NCBI GenBank assembly: GCA_016125085.1
Contig: WGMM01000030.1
Span: 1 to 64,000, forward strand
Reading direction: 5' to 3'
Source of the DNA: a bacterium
Lineage (GTDB): Bacteria; Planctomycetota; Planctomycetia; Isosphaerales; Isosphaeraceae
DNA: 64,000 nt
Shown here: piece after piece, positions 9,777 to 19,205 of the stretch
How positions within the stretch are numbered: the stretch's first letter is position 1
How the letters are laid out: the number at the start of each line of letters is the position of its first letter
Made by a program: the position numbers and the translations under genes
Notes under the pieces: generated by a model
What the model saw: the letters and a program-made list of their open reading frames with translations, nothing else
The model's database searches: none
Told to the model about the DNA's origin: nothing

Positions 9777-11060
9777 TTATCTTTTGATGCCGCGAATCGC
9801 CGGCTCTGCACCGATGCCCGCCAAGATCGCCAAAGTCGGCACGATGGGGGCCCTCATGCGAATGTCCGTCCAATAAACGAGATGCACCATCGCTAAACTC
9901 GTAACGACCGCCAGAATCGCCAGTGTCGGCCAGGTCCAGGATGAGCGGAGCCTCAGCGCCAAAAGGGCAAAAAACCAGAATGGGACGGTCCAGATCGCGC
10001 AGATCGTACGTACCCGACTCCCGAAAACTTGGGAGGAGGGAGCGATTGCCCAGAAACGCAACTGTTTATGGATACAAGCGATAGCGAATTCCCTCGGGTG
10101 ATTGCGGATAAAATCGAACGCTTTCGCCTTCATCCGTCGGTCGGCCTCCGGCTCGGGAAGTCCGACGGTATCCGTCCCAATCGAATCCATCCATGCTTGC
10201 TGGCGCGGGCCTGTCCAGACAGCGCCCGGGGGCCCGAAGACGACGTCTTCGTAATAGACCGCGTTGTTCGCCAGGGCCAGGGTGTAGCCGCCGTGGGTCG
10301 TAGTCAGAACAGGCTCGCCGAAGCGTGCCATGTTTCGTAAGACCCATGGCAATAAAAGGATGCCACAGATAAACGCGATTCTGAAGGAATCTGCGAATCG
10401 GTGTTTCAAGGGGCTTCGATCGGTCGGAATCCACCGCACGAATGCCGTTAGAATCATGCATGCAAGCAAGCTTGGGCGGCAAAGTGCGGCTGCGCCGAAC
10501 CAGAGCCCGGCGGATCGAAGCCGATCATGCATGATGGCATGGATTGCCCCTGTCAGCAAAAATGCCGCGAGAGTTTCGGTCATGACCAGCGGAGACTGGC
10601 TGACCAGAACTGGGTCGAAAGCGGTCAATAGTCCCGTAATCCACCATGCCGATGACCATTTCAGGCGAGATTCCTGGCTGTCGCTTTTCTGATCGCTCAG
10701 CAAGTCACTGACGTGTGACGCCGTCCGCATTGCGAGCCAGGTCGTCGCGCCGCCGAGAATTGCCTGCAAAACGACGAGTGTGGCATGAAACGTCCTTCCC
10801 TCGCCGAAGATGGCGATCAGCGGCGAGATGACGATTGGATAGAGCGGTGGCCGGTACGCTGTCGGGCGGCCGTCGTAGACGAAGCCCTGGCCCGTGATCA
10901 GCGAATTGCCCAGTTGGATGTAGTGATCCGGATCGGTCGGGATGTCCTGTAGCCGGGAAAGCCCGAAGACCAGGCGCACGACCACGGCCATCGCCGGAAA
11001 AGCGAAACAGGCGAATCGGCCGAAATGTCGCAACGAGAACTTCTGCAAGGCGGAATTCAC
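9777..11060 (-). CDS. ArnT/PMT-like membrane glycosyltransferase
   Basis: 427 aa polytopic protein; N-terminal DPDHYIQLGNSLITGQGFVYDGRPTAYRPPLYPI is typical of GT-C (PMT_2) families. Confidence 0.78.
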   Translation of the reverse strand: MNSALQKFSLRHFGRFACFAFPAMAVVVRLVFGLSRLQDIPTDPDHYIQLGNSLITGQGFVYDGRPTAYRPPLYPIVISPLIAIFGEGRTFHATLVVLQAILGGATTWLAMRTASHVSDLLSDQKSDSQESRLKWSSAWWITGLLTAFDPVLVSQSPLVMTETLAAFLLTGAIHAIMHDRLRSAGLWFGAAALCRPSLLACMILTAFVRWIPTDRSPLKHRFADSFRIAFICGILLLPWVLRNMARFGEPVLTTTHGGYTLALANNAVYYEDVVFGPPGAVWTGPRQQAWMDSIGTDTVGLPEPEADRRMKAKAFDFIRNHPREFAIACIHKQLRFWAIAPSSQVFGSRVRTICAIWTVPFWFFALLALRLRSSWTWPTLAILAVVTSLAMVHLVYWTDIRMRAPIVPTLAILAGIGAEPAIRGIKR

Positions 11061-11123
11061 ATTTCGATGCGGTGAAGTGGACCGAAAGCCATCAGCATTC
11101 CGTCGTGCGAGCCCCGATGGAAA

Positions 11124-12419
11124 TCAGACGGAGTTTCTGTCGAAGTCACGAACCATCCGGTCCCCGAAATGGGGATGCGGCTGAAGTTGGGCATGGGGCT
11201 TGTCACGCCCGGCTTTCGCCTCTTCGATCATAGCGAAGTAGCGATCCATATGGGAGGACTCGGACCATTCGTTGCGATGGACCGAGTAGCCCCGTTCGGC
11301 CAGGCGATCACGCAGCTTCGGATCGTGCAGCAGCGTCAGAATCGCGGCTTCGAGCTGGTCGGAATCGTCGTAGCCGATGCCGCCGCCGCTGAGTTCGCCG
11401 GTTTCGGCGATCGCCCCTCCGCCCCGATGGACGATCACGGGCGTTTTCACGGCGAATGCTTCCGCGACGACATATCCGAACGTTTCCGGGAACAGGGACG
11501 GAACGACGACGGCCTCCGCGCCGTGAAACAGGCGAGTCAGTCGCTGCCGGTCGCAAAGCCCGACGAATTCGACGTTTCGCAAATTCTCGGCCAGGCGTTT
11601 CAGTTCCGGTTCGAAGGGGCCTGTGCCGGCGATTTTCAGGTCGATCCGCGGGAATCGGGCCATCAGCGGAATGAGCTTTTGAAAACCTTTCATCCGAACG
11701 AGTCGGCCGGCCGCGGCCAGATAAGGCCGATCACCGATCGCTCGGGGCGCATGCTCCACACCGCCTGACCATTCGTTCGGCAGGAAATAGGGCAGAACAG
11801 TACGGGGAACGCTGGATTCGACCGAACGATGCCGGTTCATGGCGTCGTGGCTGGGGAAGATGAGCTGATCGAGGCAGTCGAGCGAGCGCTTGACGAGCCC
11901 CGTATGCCGCCAAAATTGCGGCGGCCTGTGCGCTCTCAGGACGCAGCTCAGGCAAGTGCGGCTGTCACACGATTTCTCGTCGTTCTTCCAGAGAAGATGG
12001 TTGGCGCAGTGCAGCCAGTGTTCGTGAGCCGTCATGAATCGCACCGAGTCCTGGCCCATACGCAACAGACCTGGGCCGCCGATCAGCGAGATATTGTGGA
12101 AATGAACGACATCCGGCCGAACGCGGGCGAGGATTTCGCGAATCGATGATTTCTTAAGTGTCGGCTGGCCTGATATTTGCGTGCTCAGTGGCGAGAGGAT
12201 CCCCCAGCGGCTGCGCAGGGGGTGAAGCGTCACGCCGTCGACCGGTTCGTAGGACCGCTCGGGATGGTCGCCGCGAACGGCTTCGAAAGCGTCGGCACAG
12301 TAAATGACATGCACTTCATGGCCGCGCCGGGCCAGAGCACGGGAGAGCCGATCAACGTAAGCCGCGTCGCCGCCGAAGCTGTGTGGCCCGAAGAAAGTCG
12401 TCAGCATGCAGAATTTCAT
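11124..12419 (-). CDS. Glycosyltransferase family 4 (GT-B fold)
   Basis: FGGDAAYVDRLSRALARRGHEVHVI; C-terminal EAVVVPSLFPETFGYVVAEAFAVKTPVIVHRGGG. Confidence 0.9.
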   Translation of the reverse strand: MKFCMLTTFFGPHSFGGDAAYVDRLSRALARRGHEVHVIYCADAFEAVRGDHPERSYEPVDGVTLHPLRSRWGILSPLSTQISGQPTLKKSSIREILARVRPDVVHFHNISLIGGPGLLRMGQDSVRFMTAHEHWLHCANHLLWKNDEKSCDSRTCLSCVLRAHRPPQFWRHTGLVKRSLDCLDQLIFPSHDAMNRHRSVESSVPRTVLPYFLPNEWSGGVEHAPRAIGDRPYLAAAGRLVRMKGFQKLIPLMARFPRIDLKIAGTGPFEPELKRLAENLRNVEFVGLCDRQRLTRLFHGAEAVVVPSLFPETFGYVVAEAFAVKTPVIVHRGGGAIAETGELSGGGIGYDDSDQLEAAILTLLHDPKLRDRLAERGYSVHRNEWSESSHMDRYFAMIEEAKAGRDKPHAQLQPHPHFGDRMVRDFDRNSV

Positions 12420-13822
12420 GTGAGCTGTTTCTCCGAACGTGTTTCCTGATGTAGTTTACGCGGGGTTTCGGTCCTGGCTGTGCCTGAATCCACCCGGCCC
12501 TGAACGATGCTTTTCGGAGTGGTTGAAGTGCCGTTTCGTGAGGGCAGATAAACCGCGGCCCCCGTGGCGAGCGCTGTCAAAGCCGCTGTGCCGAGCATGG
12601 CCGCTGCCGTACCGTTGAGGCCATAGCGTGAATGCGCCCAGATCACTTGAGGCAGGGAAATCGCGAGACAGCCGGACATGATCTTAAGGCCGAGCCGTTC
12701 CCTGTGCGTAGCCACGAGGGTCGTCAGATGGATCGAAGCGGCCGCCATCAGCGGCACGCGCCAGATACCGACGGAGAGAAGTGGCGAAGCGTCGGCGAAG
12801 TCGGGCGTGAACAGCATGCGAACGATGACGGTGGCGAAAATGCTGACGGCCAGCGTCACAGGAACGATCGCGGCCATCGCGGCCATGGTGATCCGGCGCA
12901 CTTCCGCAGTCTGCTGCTTCCGGTTCGCGACCCATGATCGAACAAGTTGCGGCAGAAGGACTTGCTGAAAAATGACTGCGAACGTGACGGAAGCGGAGAC
13001 GATCCGGTGCGTAGAGCCATAAAGGCCGACTTTCCCCCAGTCATCGAGAAAGCCGATCACCAGAACGTCCATGCTGGACATGGCGACTTGCGTGAGCTGG
13101 AGACCCAGAACCCCCTGCCCCTGGCTGAAGACCGGTCCAGCGAATCGGCGTCCATGGCGGAGACTGATTCGGGGTATGCCGAATTCCGCACGGAATTGCC
13201 GCCATATCAGAAGGATACCGCACATTTCACCGAGGAAGAACAGCCATGGCACCAGTACGAGTCGGCTGGCGTCCGTGACGAAGACGGCGATACCGAGCGC
13301 GTAGACGGCCGTCCGGATGACGAGCGAAATCGCCACGAGCCCTGACCTGCGGAGGCTGCGGAAGACGTTGTCCAGGCCGATCGCCGTGGGAATCAGGAGG
13401 AGGCCGAAACTGGCGAGCAGCAGGCGATCTTCAGGGGCATGAAAGACGACCAGCGACGCGAGGCTGAGCCCCGCCCATAACGCCATGGCCAGCTGGAGTT
13501 TGAGCGATACGTACGAACCGATGATGCGCGGATTCGGCCTGGCGCGCCGCGAAAGTTCGCGATAAAAGACCAGTTCGACGCCGTCGCGGATCACGAAAAT
13601 CAGCCAGTAAATGAGGCTGAAGCAGAATTCGATACGTCCGAATCCGTCCCTGCCCGTCCTTCGGATGAGTTCCAGAACGACTGCCAGCGAAATCAGCCGG
13701 CAGGAGATTTCCGCCAGGCTGAGGAACGCGAATTGCGAAGCCAGCCCACGCAGGCGTGGACCGCCTGGGCAGGGAGTCACTCCTGCCGTTTCAGTGGCTG
13801 CGCGTTCGGCAGACGGGTTCAT
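12416..13822 (-). CDS. Oligosaccharide flippase / Wzx-like polysaccharide biosynthesis protein
   Basis: 468 aa, about 12-14 hydrophobic segments, Wzx/MATE-like pattern, adjacent to GT genes with ATGA overlap. Confidence 0.8.
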   Translation of the reverse strand: MNPSAERAATETAGVTPCPGGPRLRGLASQFAFLSLAEISCRLISLAVVLELIRRTGRDGFGRIEFCFSLIYWLIFVIRDGVELVFYRELSRRARPNPRIIGSYVSLKLQLAMALWAGLSLASLVVFHAPEDRLLLASFGLLLIPTAIGLDNVFRSLRRSGLVAISLVIRTAVYALGIAVFVTDASRLVLVPWLFFLGEMCGILLIWRQFRAEFGIPRISLRHGRRFAGPVFSQGQGVLGLQLTQVAMSSMDVLVIGFLDDWGKVGLYGSTHRIVSASVTFAVIFQQVLLPQLVRSWVANRKQQTAEVRRITMAAMAAIVPVTLAVSIFATVIVRMLFTPDFADASPLLSVGIWRVPLMAAASIHLTTLVATHRERLGLKIMSGCLAISLPQVIWAHSRYGLNGTAAAMLGTAALTALATGAAVYLPSRNGTSTTPKSIVQGRVDSGTARTETPRKLHQETRSEKQLT

Positions 13823-14113
13823 GGGCGCTTCGGAATCCTTTCCGTATTCCCAGGCAATGCAATGGTTTGCATCGGTCGTGACGTGTCCGCGTCACATTGG
13901 TCGGCCCCTCATTGTCGAAGAAATCACGATTTTGTCCAGTGCAGACACGGCCTCGCGAGCATTCTCCAATCCTGTTCGTCGTTCGTTCTTCTTGACACAT
14001 CACACCGGCTGCGGTTTGATGAACGGACCCAGGGCGCCGGCCAGATTGCGAATCGTCATCTGGCCTGAGTCGCTTCGAACGATCGTCATCACCGATAAAT
14101 CAGGTTTTCTCCC

Positions 14114-15223
14114 ATGCACTTTCGCAGCATTGCGTTGCCATCGCTGGTTCGTCTGACCATCGTGTCATTTTCGGCGATCGTGGGAGGTTGTGGCGGCTCG
14201 AACGCACCGGTATCGCCCGAATCTGGAAACTCGGCGATCCCCGCGGGAGCCGGTGCGGGAACAGCGGCCGGAAGTTCTTCCAAGGGAGTGGTTTTCGTCG
14301 GTTTCGACGGCAGCCCTCCTTTGATCGAAGCGATGCGTGCTGGCAAGATCCAGGGGCTGGTTCTGCAGGACCCCTTCCGCATGGGGGCGGAGTCGGTCAA
14401 GGCGATGAGCGAAATCCTCCGCAAGAAGAAGGTTGAGCCAGTCATCGGCACGGGCGAGCATATGATTACGCCCGAAACGGTGGACGACCCGTCAAAAAAG
14501 GATCTCGTTCTTCCGCCCAAGCTCGAACATACCGTGGACAGTAAGGCCGGCGGAGCGAAGGCGAAGACTTTCCGGATCATGGTGATACCCAAGGGCACCA
14601 CTCACGAGCACTGGAAGGCCGTGCACGCCGGTGCAGCCAACGCGGCGAAAGAGCTGGGCGATGTCGAGATCATCTGGCAAGGGCCGACCAAGGAAGATGA
14701 CCGGGCCGACCAGATCAAACTGGTGCAGAGTGCCGTGGCTTCGAAGGTGGACGGCATCATCCTGGCTCCGCTGGATGCCCGGGCCCTGGCCGAACCGGCT
14801 GAGCAGGCGATTGCCAAAGGCATTCCCGTCGTCGTGTTCGACTCGGCTCTGGAATCGAAGAAGGTCTCGGCCTATGTCGCGACGAACAACTATAACGGCG
14901 GCGTTCTGGCCGCCAAACGGATGGGCGAACTCCTGGGCGGCAAGGGCCGGATCATCCTGCTGCGATATAACGTCGGTTCCGCGAGTACCGACGAACGGGA
15001 AAAAGGGTTCACTGATACGATCGCCAAAGAATTTCCCGAAATCACCTATCTTTCCAACGATCAGTATGCCGGGGCGACGGCTGATTCGGCCCAGCAGGCT
15101 TCGCAGAATCTGATCGCCCGTTATCGCGGCCGTATCGATGGCGTATTCTGCCCCAACGAATCCAGCACGCTTGGCATGCTGCGGGTTCTGGACAGCATGG
15201 GCCTCACGGCCCGGAAACCATGA
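14114..15223 (+). CDS. Sugar ABC transporter substrate-binding lipoprotein (RbsB-like), apparently circularly permuted
   Basis: Lipobox IVGGC. Residues ~57-138 match the usual C-terminal segment of RbsB-type proteins; residues ~152-368 match the usual N-terminal and middle part (FRIMVIPKGTTHEHWKAVHAGA...). Directly coupled to the RbsA-like gene. Confidence 0.88.
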   Translation: MHFRSIALPSLVRLTIVSFSAIVGGCGGSNAPVSPESGNSAIPAGAGAGTAAGSSSKGVVFVGFDGSPPLIEAMRAGKIQGLVLQDPFRMGAESVKAMSEILRKKKVEPVIGTGEHMITPETVDDPSKKDLVLPPKLEHTVDSKAGGAKAKTFRIMVIPKGTTHEHWKAVHAGAANAAKELGDVEIIWQGPTKEDDRADQIKLVQSAVASKVDGIILAPLDARALAEPAEQAIAKGIPVVVFDSALESKKVSAYVATNNYNGGVLAAKRMGELLGGKGRIILLRYNVGSASTDEREKGFTDTIAKEFPEITYLSNDQYAGATADSAQQASQNLIARYRGRIDGVFCPNESSTLGMLRVLDSMGLTARKP

Positions 15224-16764
15224 CTGCGCAGCCTCTGCTGGTTCTGCAGGAGGTCTCGAAACGATTCGGCCCGACCCAGGCGCTCGACGGGCTCGACCTC
15301 GAAATTCGGTCCGGCGAATGTCTGGCCCTAGTCGGCGAAAACGGTGCCGGCAAAAGTACGCTGCTGAAAATCCTGTCCGGCCAGTATCGGCCCGACCGGG
15401 GGACAATGCGCTTCGAAGGCCGCCCGTTCGAACCCCGAAATCCGCGTGATGCGATCCGCCATGGGGTGGCGATCGTGCATCAGGAACTCTGTCTGGCACC
15501 GCACCTTTCCGTCGAGGCCAATATCCTGCTCGGGCGGGAACCGAGCCGGCTGGGGTTCTGCCGCGCGAGAAAGTCCAAAGCGATTGTCCGGGAAATCCTG
15601 GCAAGACTCGATCACGCCGGTCTGGATGTCGATACGCCCGTCAGTGCGCTTACGCCCGGGCTCAGGCAGATTGTCGAAATCGCGCGAGCCATCGCGGCCG
15701 ACGCTCACGTCGTTCTGCTCGACGAGCCGACGAGCAGCCTGACCGAAGTCGATACCCGGCGGCTGTTTCGGTTGATCGATGCCCTGAAGGCCCGGGGGAT
15801 GGCCGTCGTATTCATCAGCCATGCTCTTGAAGAAGTCGACCGGGTCGCCGATCGAATCGCCGTACTTCGGGACGGTCGGCTGATTCGTGTCGCAGACAGG
15901 GCCGATTGGGATCGAGGATCGATTGTCGGAACGATGGTCGGGCGGACGATCGAGGATCTCTACCCTGCGAGACCGGAAGCGCCTATCGCAGTTGACGCTG
16001 CAGAGCCCCCCCCGCTTCTCGATGCGGTCGAGCTTACCGGGGAAATCGTGCCCAAAGGCGTTTCGCTGAGGCTGATGCGAGGGCGAATTCTTGGGCTGGC
16101 CGGGTTGATCGGTTCGGGCCGCACGGAGTTGGCCCGGGTGATGATGGGCCTTGATCGAACGATCGGCGGAAGGATGACGATATGCGGCGAGCCGATCCGG
16201 CCCATAGCCTCGGCCCGCAGCCGTATCCGGCGCGGACTCGGCCTGTTGAGCGAAGATCGAGCGGGCGAAGGCCTGGCCGTGAACCGATCGATCGAAGAGA
16301 ACATGTTGTATTCGACTTATGCCCGAGATGCCCGCTTTGGGCTGATTCGCTCGGCCAGTTCGCGAGCGAGAGTCCGAAAATGGGTTTCGAGCCTGGGTAT
16401 CAAGTGTGTCAGCCCCGGGCAGCCGATTCGCGATCTTTCCGGCGGCAATCAGCAGAAAGTCGCCCTGGCACGACTCTTCGAGCAAGAAGGCGACGTGCTG
16501 ATTCTGGACGAGCCGACTCGCGGCGTCGATGTCGGGGCGAAGGCCGAGATTTATCGAATGATTCGTGAACAGGCGGATCACGGTCGCGCCGTTTTGCTGA
16601 TCAGTTCGTATCTGCCTGAGTTGTTCGGACTTTGCGACGATCTGGCCGTCATGCGTGATGGTCGATTGTCTCCGGTCAGGCCGATCGGCGAATGGTCGCA
16701 GGAACAGGCCATGCACTGGGCGACGACTGGGGTGGAAATGGCTGCCGGGAGCGAGAGAGCATGA
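15220..16764 (+). CDS. Sugar ABC transporter, duplicated ATP-binding protein (RbsA-like)
   Basis: Two NBDs: GENGAGKST with LDEPTSSLTEVD, and GLIGSGRTE with LSGGNQQKVALARLF and LDEPTRGVDVGAK. Confidence 0.95.
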   Translation: MTAQPLLVLQEVSKRFGPTQALDGLDLEIRSGECLALVGENGAGKSTLLKILSGQYRPDRGTMRFEGRPFEPRNPRDAIRHGVAIVHQELCLAPHLSVEANILLGREPSRLGFCRARKSKAIVREILARLDHAGLDVDTPVSALTPGLRQIVEIARAIAADAHVVLLDEPTSSLTEVDTRRLFRLIDALKARGMAVVFISHALEEVDRVADRIAVLRDGRLIRVADRADWDRGSIVGTMVGRTIEDLYPARPEAPIAVDAAEPPPLLDAVELTGEIVPKGVSLRLMRGRILGLAGLIGSGRTELARVMMGLDRTIGGRMTICGEPIRPIASARSRIRRGLGLLSEDRAGEGLAVNRSIEENMLYSTYARDARFGLIRSASSRARVRKWVSSLGIKCVSPGQPIRDLSGGNQQKVALARLFEQEGDVLILDEPTRGVDVGAKAEIYRMIREQADHGRAVLLISSYLPELFGLCDDLAVMRDGRLSPVRPIGEWSQEQAMHWATTGVEMAAGSERA

Positions 16765-17843
16765 ATTCGCCGACCGAAGAAACGAGACCGCGTCGCCCAT
16801 TTTCCTGGCGTGCATTCGCCGGCCGTGCCCTCACGACCGGCGGTCCCTTCGCGGGGCTGATTCTTGCCGTCGTGTTCTTTTCGTATCTCACTCGTGAGGA
16901 GGGCACGTTCCTTACCGAGTTCAATATCCGTACGATTGCGGTCCAGTCGGTGATCGTCGGTCTGGCCGCGCTGGGGATGACGCTCGTGATCGTTTCCGCC
17001 GGGATCGATCTTTCGATCGGTTCCCAGGTCGCACTGGTCACGGTCGTGACGGCCGTCCTTGGCCGGGATCATGGCCTGTCGCCGATGGCGTGCGTGATCG
17101 GCGGTACGCTCGTCGGCACGGTTTGCGGCATGGTCAACGGGCTGGCGATCGACCGGCTCAAACTGATGCCCTTCATCGTTACGCTCGGCACGCTTCAGAT
17201 TTATCGCGGGCTCGCGAAACTGCTGGCGAAAAACACGGCGGTCTATTTCCCGGCAGACGCCAAGCCGCCCTGGCTGGCAGAAATCATGGCGATCGAGCCG
17301 GGGCCGAGGCTGGCAGCCTTTGCGAAGAGCCTGCCCCCTGTTCTTGCGAAGCCGGTCCTGGCCATTCCGCCAGCGGTTTGGCTGTTGATCGTCATGGCCA
17401 TGATCGTTTGGGTCGCTTTGCGGAAGACGACGTGGGGCCGATATGTCGTCGCCGTCGGTTCGAACGAGGCGACGGCCCGCCTTTGCGGCCTGCGGGTCGG
17501 TGTGCTGAAGGTGTCGGTCTACACCTTTTGCGGGTTTCTCACGGGACTTGCCGGGATCATGCAATTCGCCGAGATGAACGGCACGGGCGATCCCGTAGTG
17601 GCCGGGGGGCTTGAGCTTGAAGTGATCGCGGCGGTCGTGATCGGCGGCGGCTCACTGGCAGGTGGCGAGGCATCGGTCATCGGCACTTTGACCGGAGCCT
17701 TGATCATGCGAGTGCTTCGCAGTGGATGCGTGCATGCAGGTATCCCGAACGCCACGCAGGACATTCTGATCGGGGCGATCATCGTAAGTGCTGTCGCCCT
17801 GGACAAATTCCGTTCGGGGTTCGCCAAGCGCGCGGCCGGATAA
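16761..17843 (+). CDS. Sugar ABC transporter permease (RbsC-like)
   Basis: ATGA overlap with the ATPase gene; GMTLVIVSAGIDLSIGSQVAL, GNEATARLCGLRV, AAVVIGGGSLAGGEASVIGTLTGALIM. Confidence 0.93.
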   Translation: MNSPTEETRPRRPFSWRAFAGRALTTGGPFAGLILAVVFFSYLTREEGTFLTEFNIRTIAVQSVIVGLAALGMTLVIVSAGIDLSIGSQVALVTVVTAVLGRDHGLSPMACVIGGTLVGTVCGMVNGLAIDRLKLMPFIVTLGTLQIYRGLAKLLAKNTAVYFPADAKPPWLAEIMAIEPGPRLAAFAKSLPPVLAKPVLAIPPAVWLLIVMAMIVWVALRKTTWGRYVVAVGSNEATARLCGLRVGVLKVSVYTFCGFLTGLAGIMQFAEMNGTGDPVVAGGLELEVIAAVVIGGGSLAGGEASVIGTLTGALIMRVLRSGCVHAGIPNATQDILIGAIIVSAVALDKFRSGFAKRAAG

Positions 17844-17891
17844 ATGCGGGCGATCTTCGAATTCGTTGCCCCGGAAATCGAGTCGACAGAG

Positions 17892-17964
17892 TACCCCCAA
17901 CCGGACTCGAACCGGTGTCGCCTGGCTGAGAACCAGGTGTCCTAGGCCGCTAGACGATGGGGGC
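17892..17964 (-). tRNA. tRNA-Glu (anticodon CUC)
   Basis: Reverse complement GCCCCCATCGTCTAGCGGCCTAGGACACCTGGTTCTCAGCCAGGCGACACCGGTTCGAGTCCGGTTGGGGGTA folds as a cloverleaf. Anticodon stem CCTGG/CCAGG, loop TTCTCAG, T-loop GTTCGAG. CCA not encoded. Confidence 0.95.
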
Positions 17965-18238
17965 CAGAAGTCTTCATTATCGGTCATGAAGGCCAGGACA
18001 TCAATCTTTCGGTGTTGGGAATGGGCATTCTCCCGATTGCTGGCTTTGTGTGCCCGGTGGTTTGGTGCACTGCTCGGCTGCAGGATGTATCTGCTAGAAT
18101 GGTGGAAATGGTTCCGATCCGATAGCGATCCAGGTACATGGGATGTCAGGCGATCAAGCCTGCAGTCGATGTGTTCTTTCGCAGTCGCCGGAATCGTGCG
18201 TCGCACACGATCCTGTCGCACACGTTTCGCTGGGAATG

Positions 18239-19138
18239 ACGGCATTGTCGAACGAGAACGAGAATTCGGATAACTCATCGGAAAATCTGGCGCGTTTGAG
18301 GGTCGTCGCCCTCGAGAGCCGGATGTCCGACCAGACAGCGATTCTGCTGGAACGTGCCGGGGGCGTCGCAGTTCGCGCCCCTTCAATGCGTGAACTGCCG
18401 CTTGAGGACAACGCCGAAGCGCTTCAGTTCGCGGCGAGGCTGATCGCGGGTGAGATCGATGTCGTCATCTTTTTGACCGGCGTCGGCGCGAAGCACCTGG
18501 CAGATGCGATCGAGACCCGCTATCCGGCAGATCGCTGGCGTGCGGCACTTGAGAGGGCCTTCGTCGTCGCACGTGGGCCGAAGCCGCTCACGGTGTTACG
18601 AGGTTGGAAGGTGCGAGTCGACGTGCAAGTGCCTGAGCCCAACACGTGGCGTGATTTGCTGGGTGCTCTCGACCGGGCGACTGACGTACGCGGCAAGCGC
18701 ATCGCAATTCAGGAATACGGCCAGACCAACACGGAATTGACCGATGGACTCAGCGCACGCGGTGCCGCCGAGGTGATTCGCGTGCCCGTTTACCGCTGGG
18801 CTTTGCCGGAAGATCTCCGGCCGCTCAAGGCCGCGATTCGCGGTTGCATCGATGGGACGGTCGGGGCGATCGTCGTGACCAGCGCACAGCAGGTCCGCCA
18901 TTTGATGCAAGTGGCTCAGGAGGAAGAGCTTGGTGATCCCCTGAAAGACGCCTTGCGCGAGCGTGTCGTCATCGCCAGCGTCGGGCCGGTGGCGACCGAA
19001 GCTCTGGGGGAATTCGGCCTCGTTCCGGATATCGTGCCGGAACATCCGAAGCTGGGGCCTTTGGTCAAATCGCTTGCGGCCGGTTGGCGAACTGTGGGCA
19101 AGACCATGCCCGCAAATGCTTTCGGAGCAGGATCCTGA
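18239..19138 (+). CDS. hemD: Uroporphyrinogen-III synthase
   Basis: HemD-like two-lobe pattern (LRVVALESRMSDQTAILLERAGG, FLTGVGAKHL, VVTSAQQVRHLM, VIASVGPVATEALGEFGL); followed directly by hemE. The ORF extends upstream to 18143, so the start is uncertain. Confidence 0.85.
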   Translation, partial: TALSNENENSDNSSENLARLRVVALESRMSDQTAILLERAGGVAVRAPSMRELPLEDNAEALQFAARLIAGEIDVVIFLTGVGAKHLADAIETRYPADRWRAALERAFVVARGPKPLTVLRGWKVRVDVQVPEPNTWRDLLGALDRATDVRGKRIAIQEYGQTNTELTDGLSARGAAEVIRVPVYRWALPEDLRPLKAAIRGCIDGTVGAIVVTSAQQVRHLMQVAQEEELGDPLKDALRERVVIASVGPVATEALGEFGLVPDIVPEHPKLGPLVKSLAAGWRTVGKTMPANAFGAGS

Positions 19139-19205
19139 CGAATCGTTCGCATCTTCGGGCCCACTCATCACTTGGACTGAGACAGAAAGAAAGACGAATC
19201 CGAAC

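Noticed and set aside
15328-16815. 495 aa minus-strand ORF opposite the RbsA-like gene
   Set aside because: The RbsA-like ATPase on the plus strand is unambiguous; the antisense ORF has no recognisable motif.
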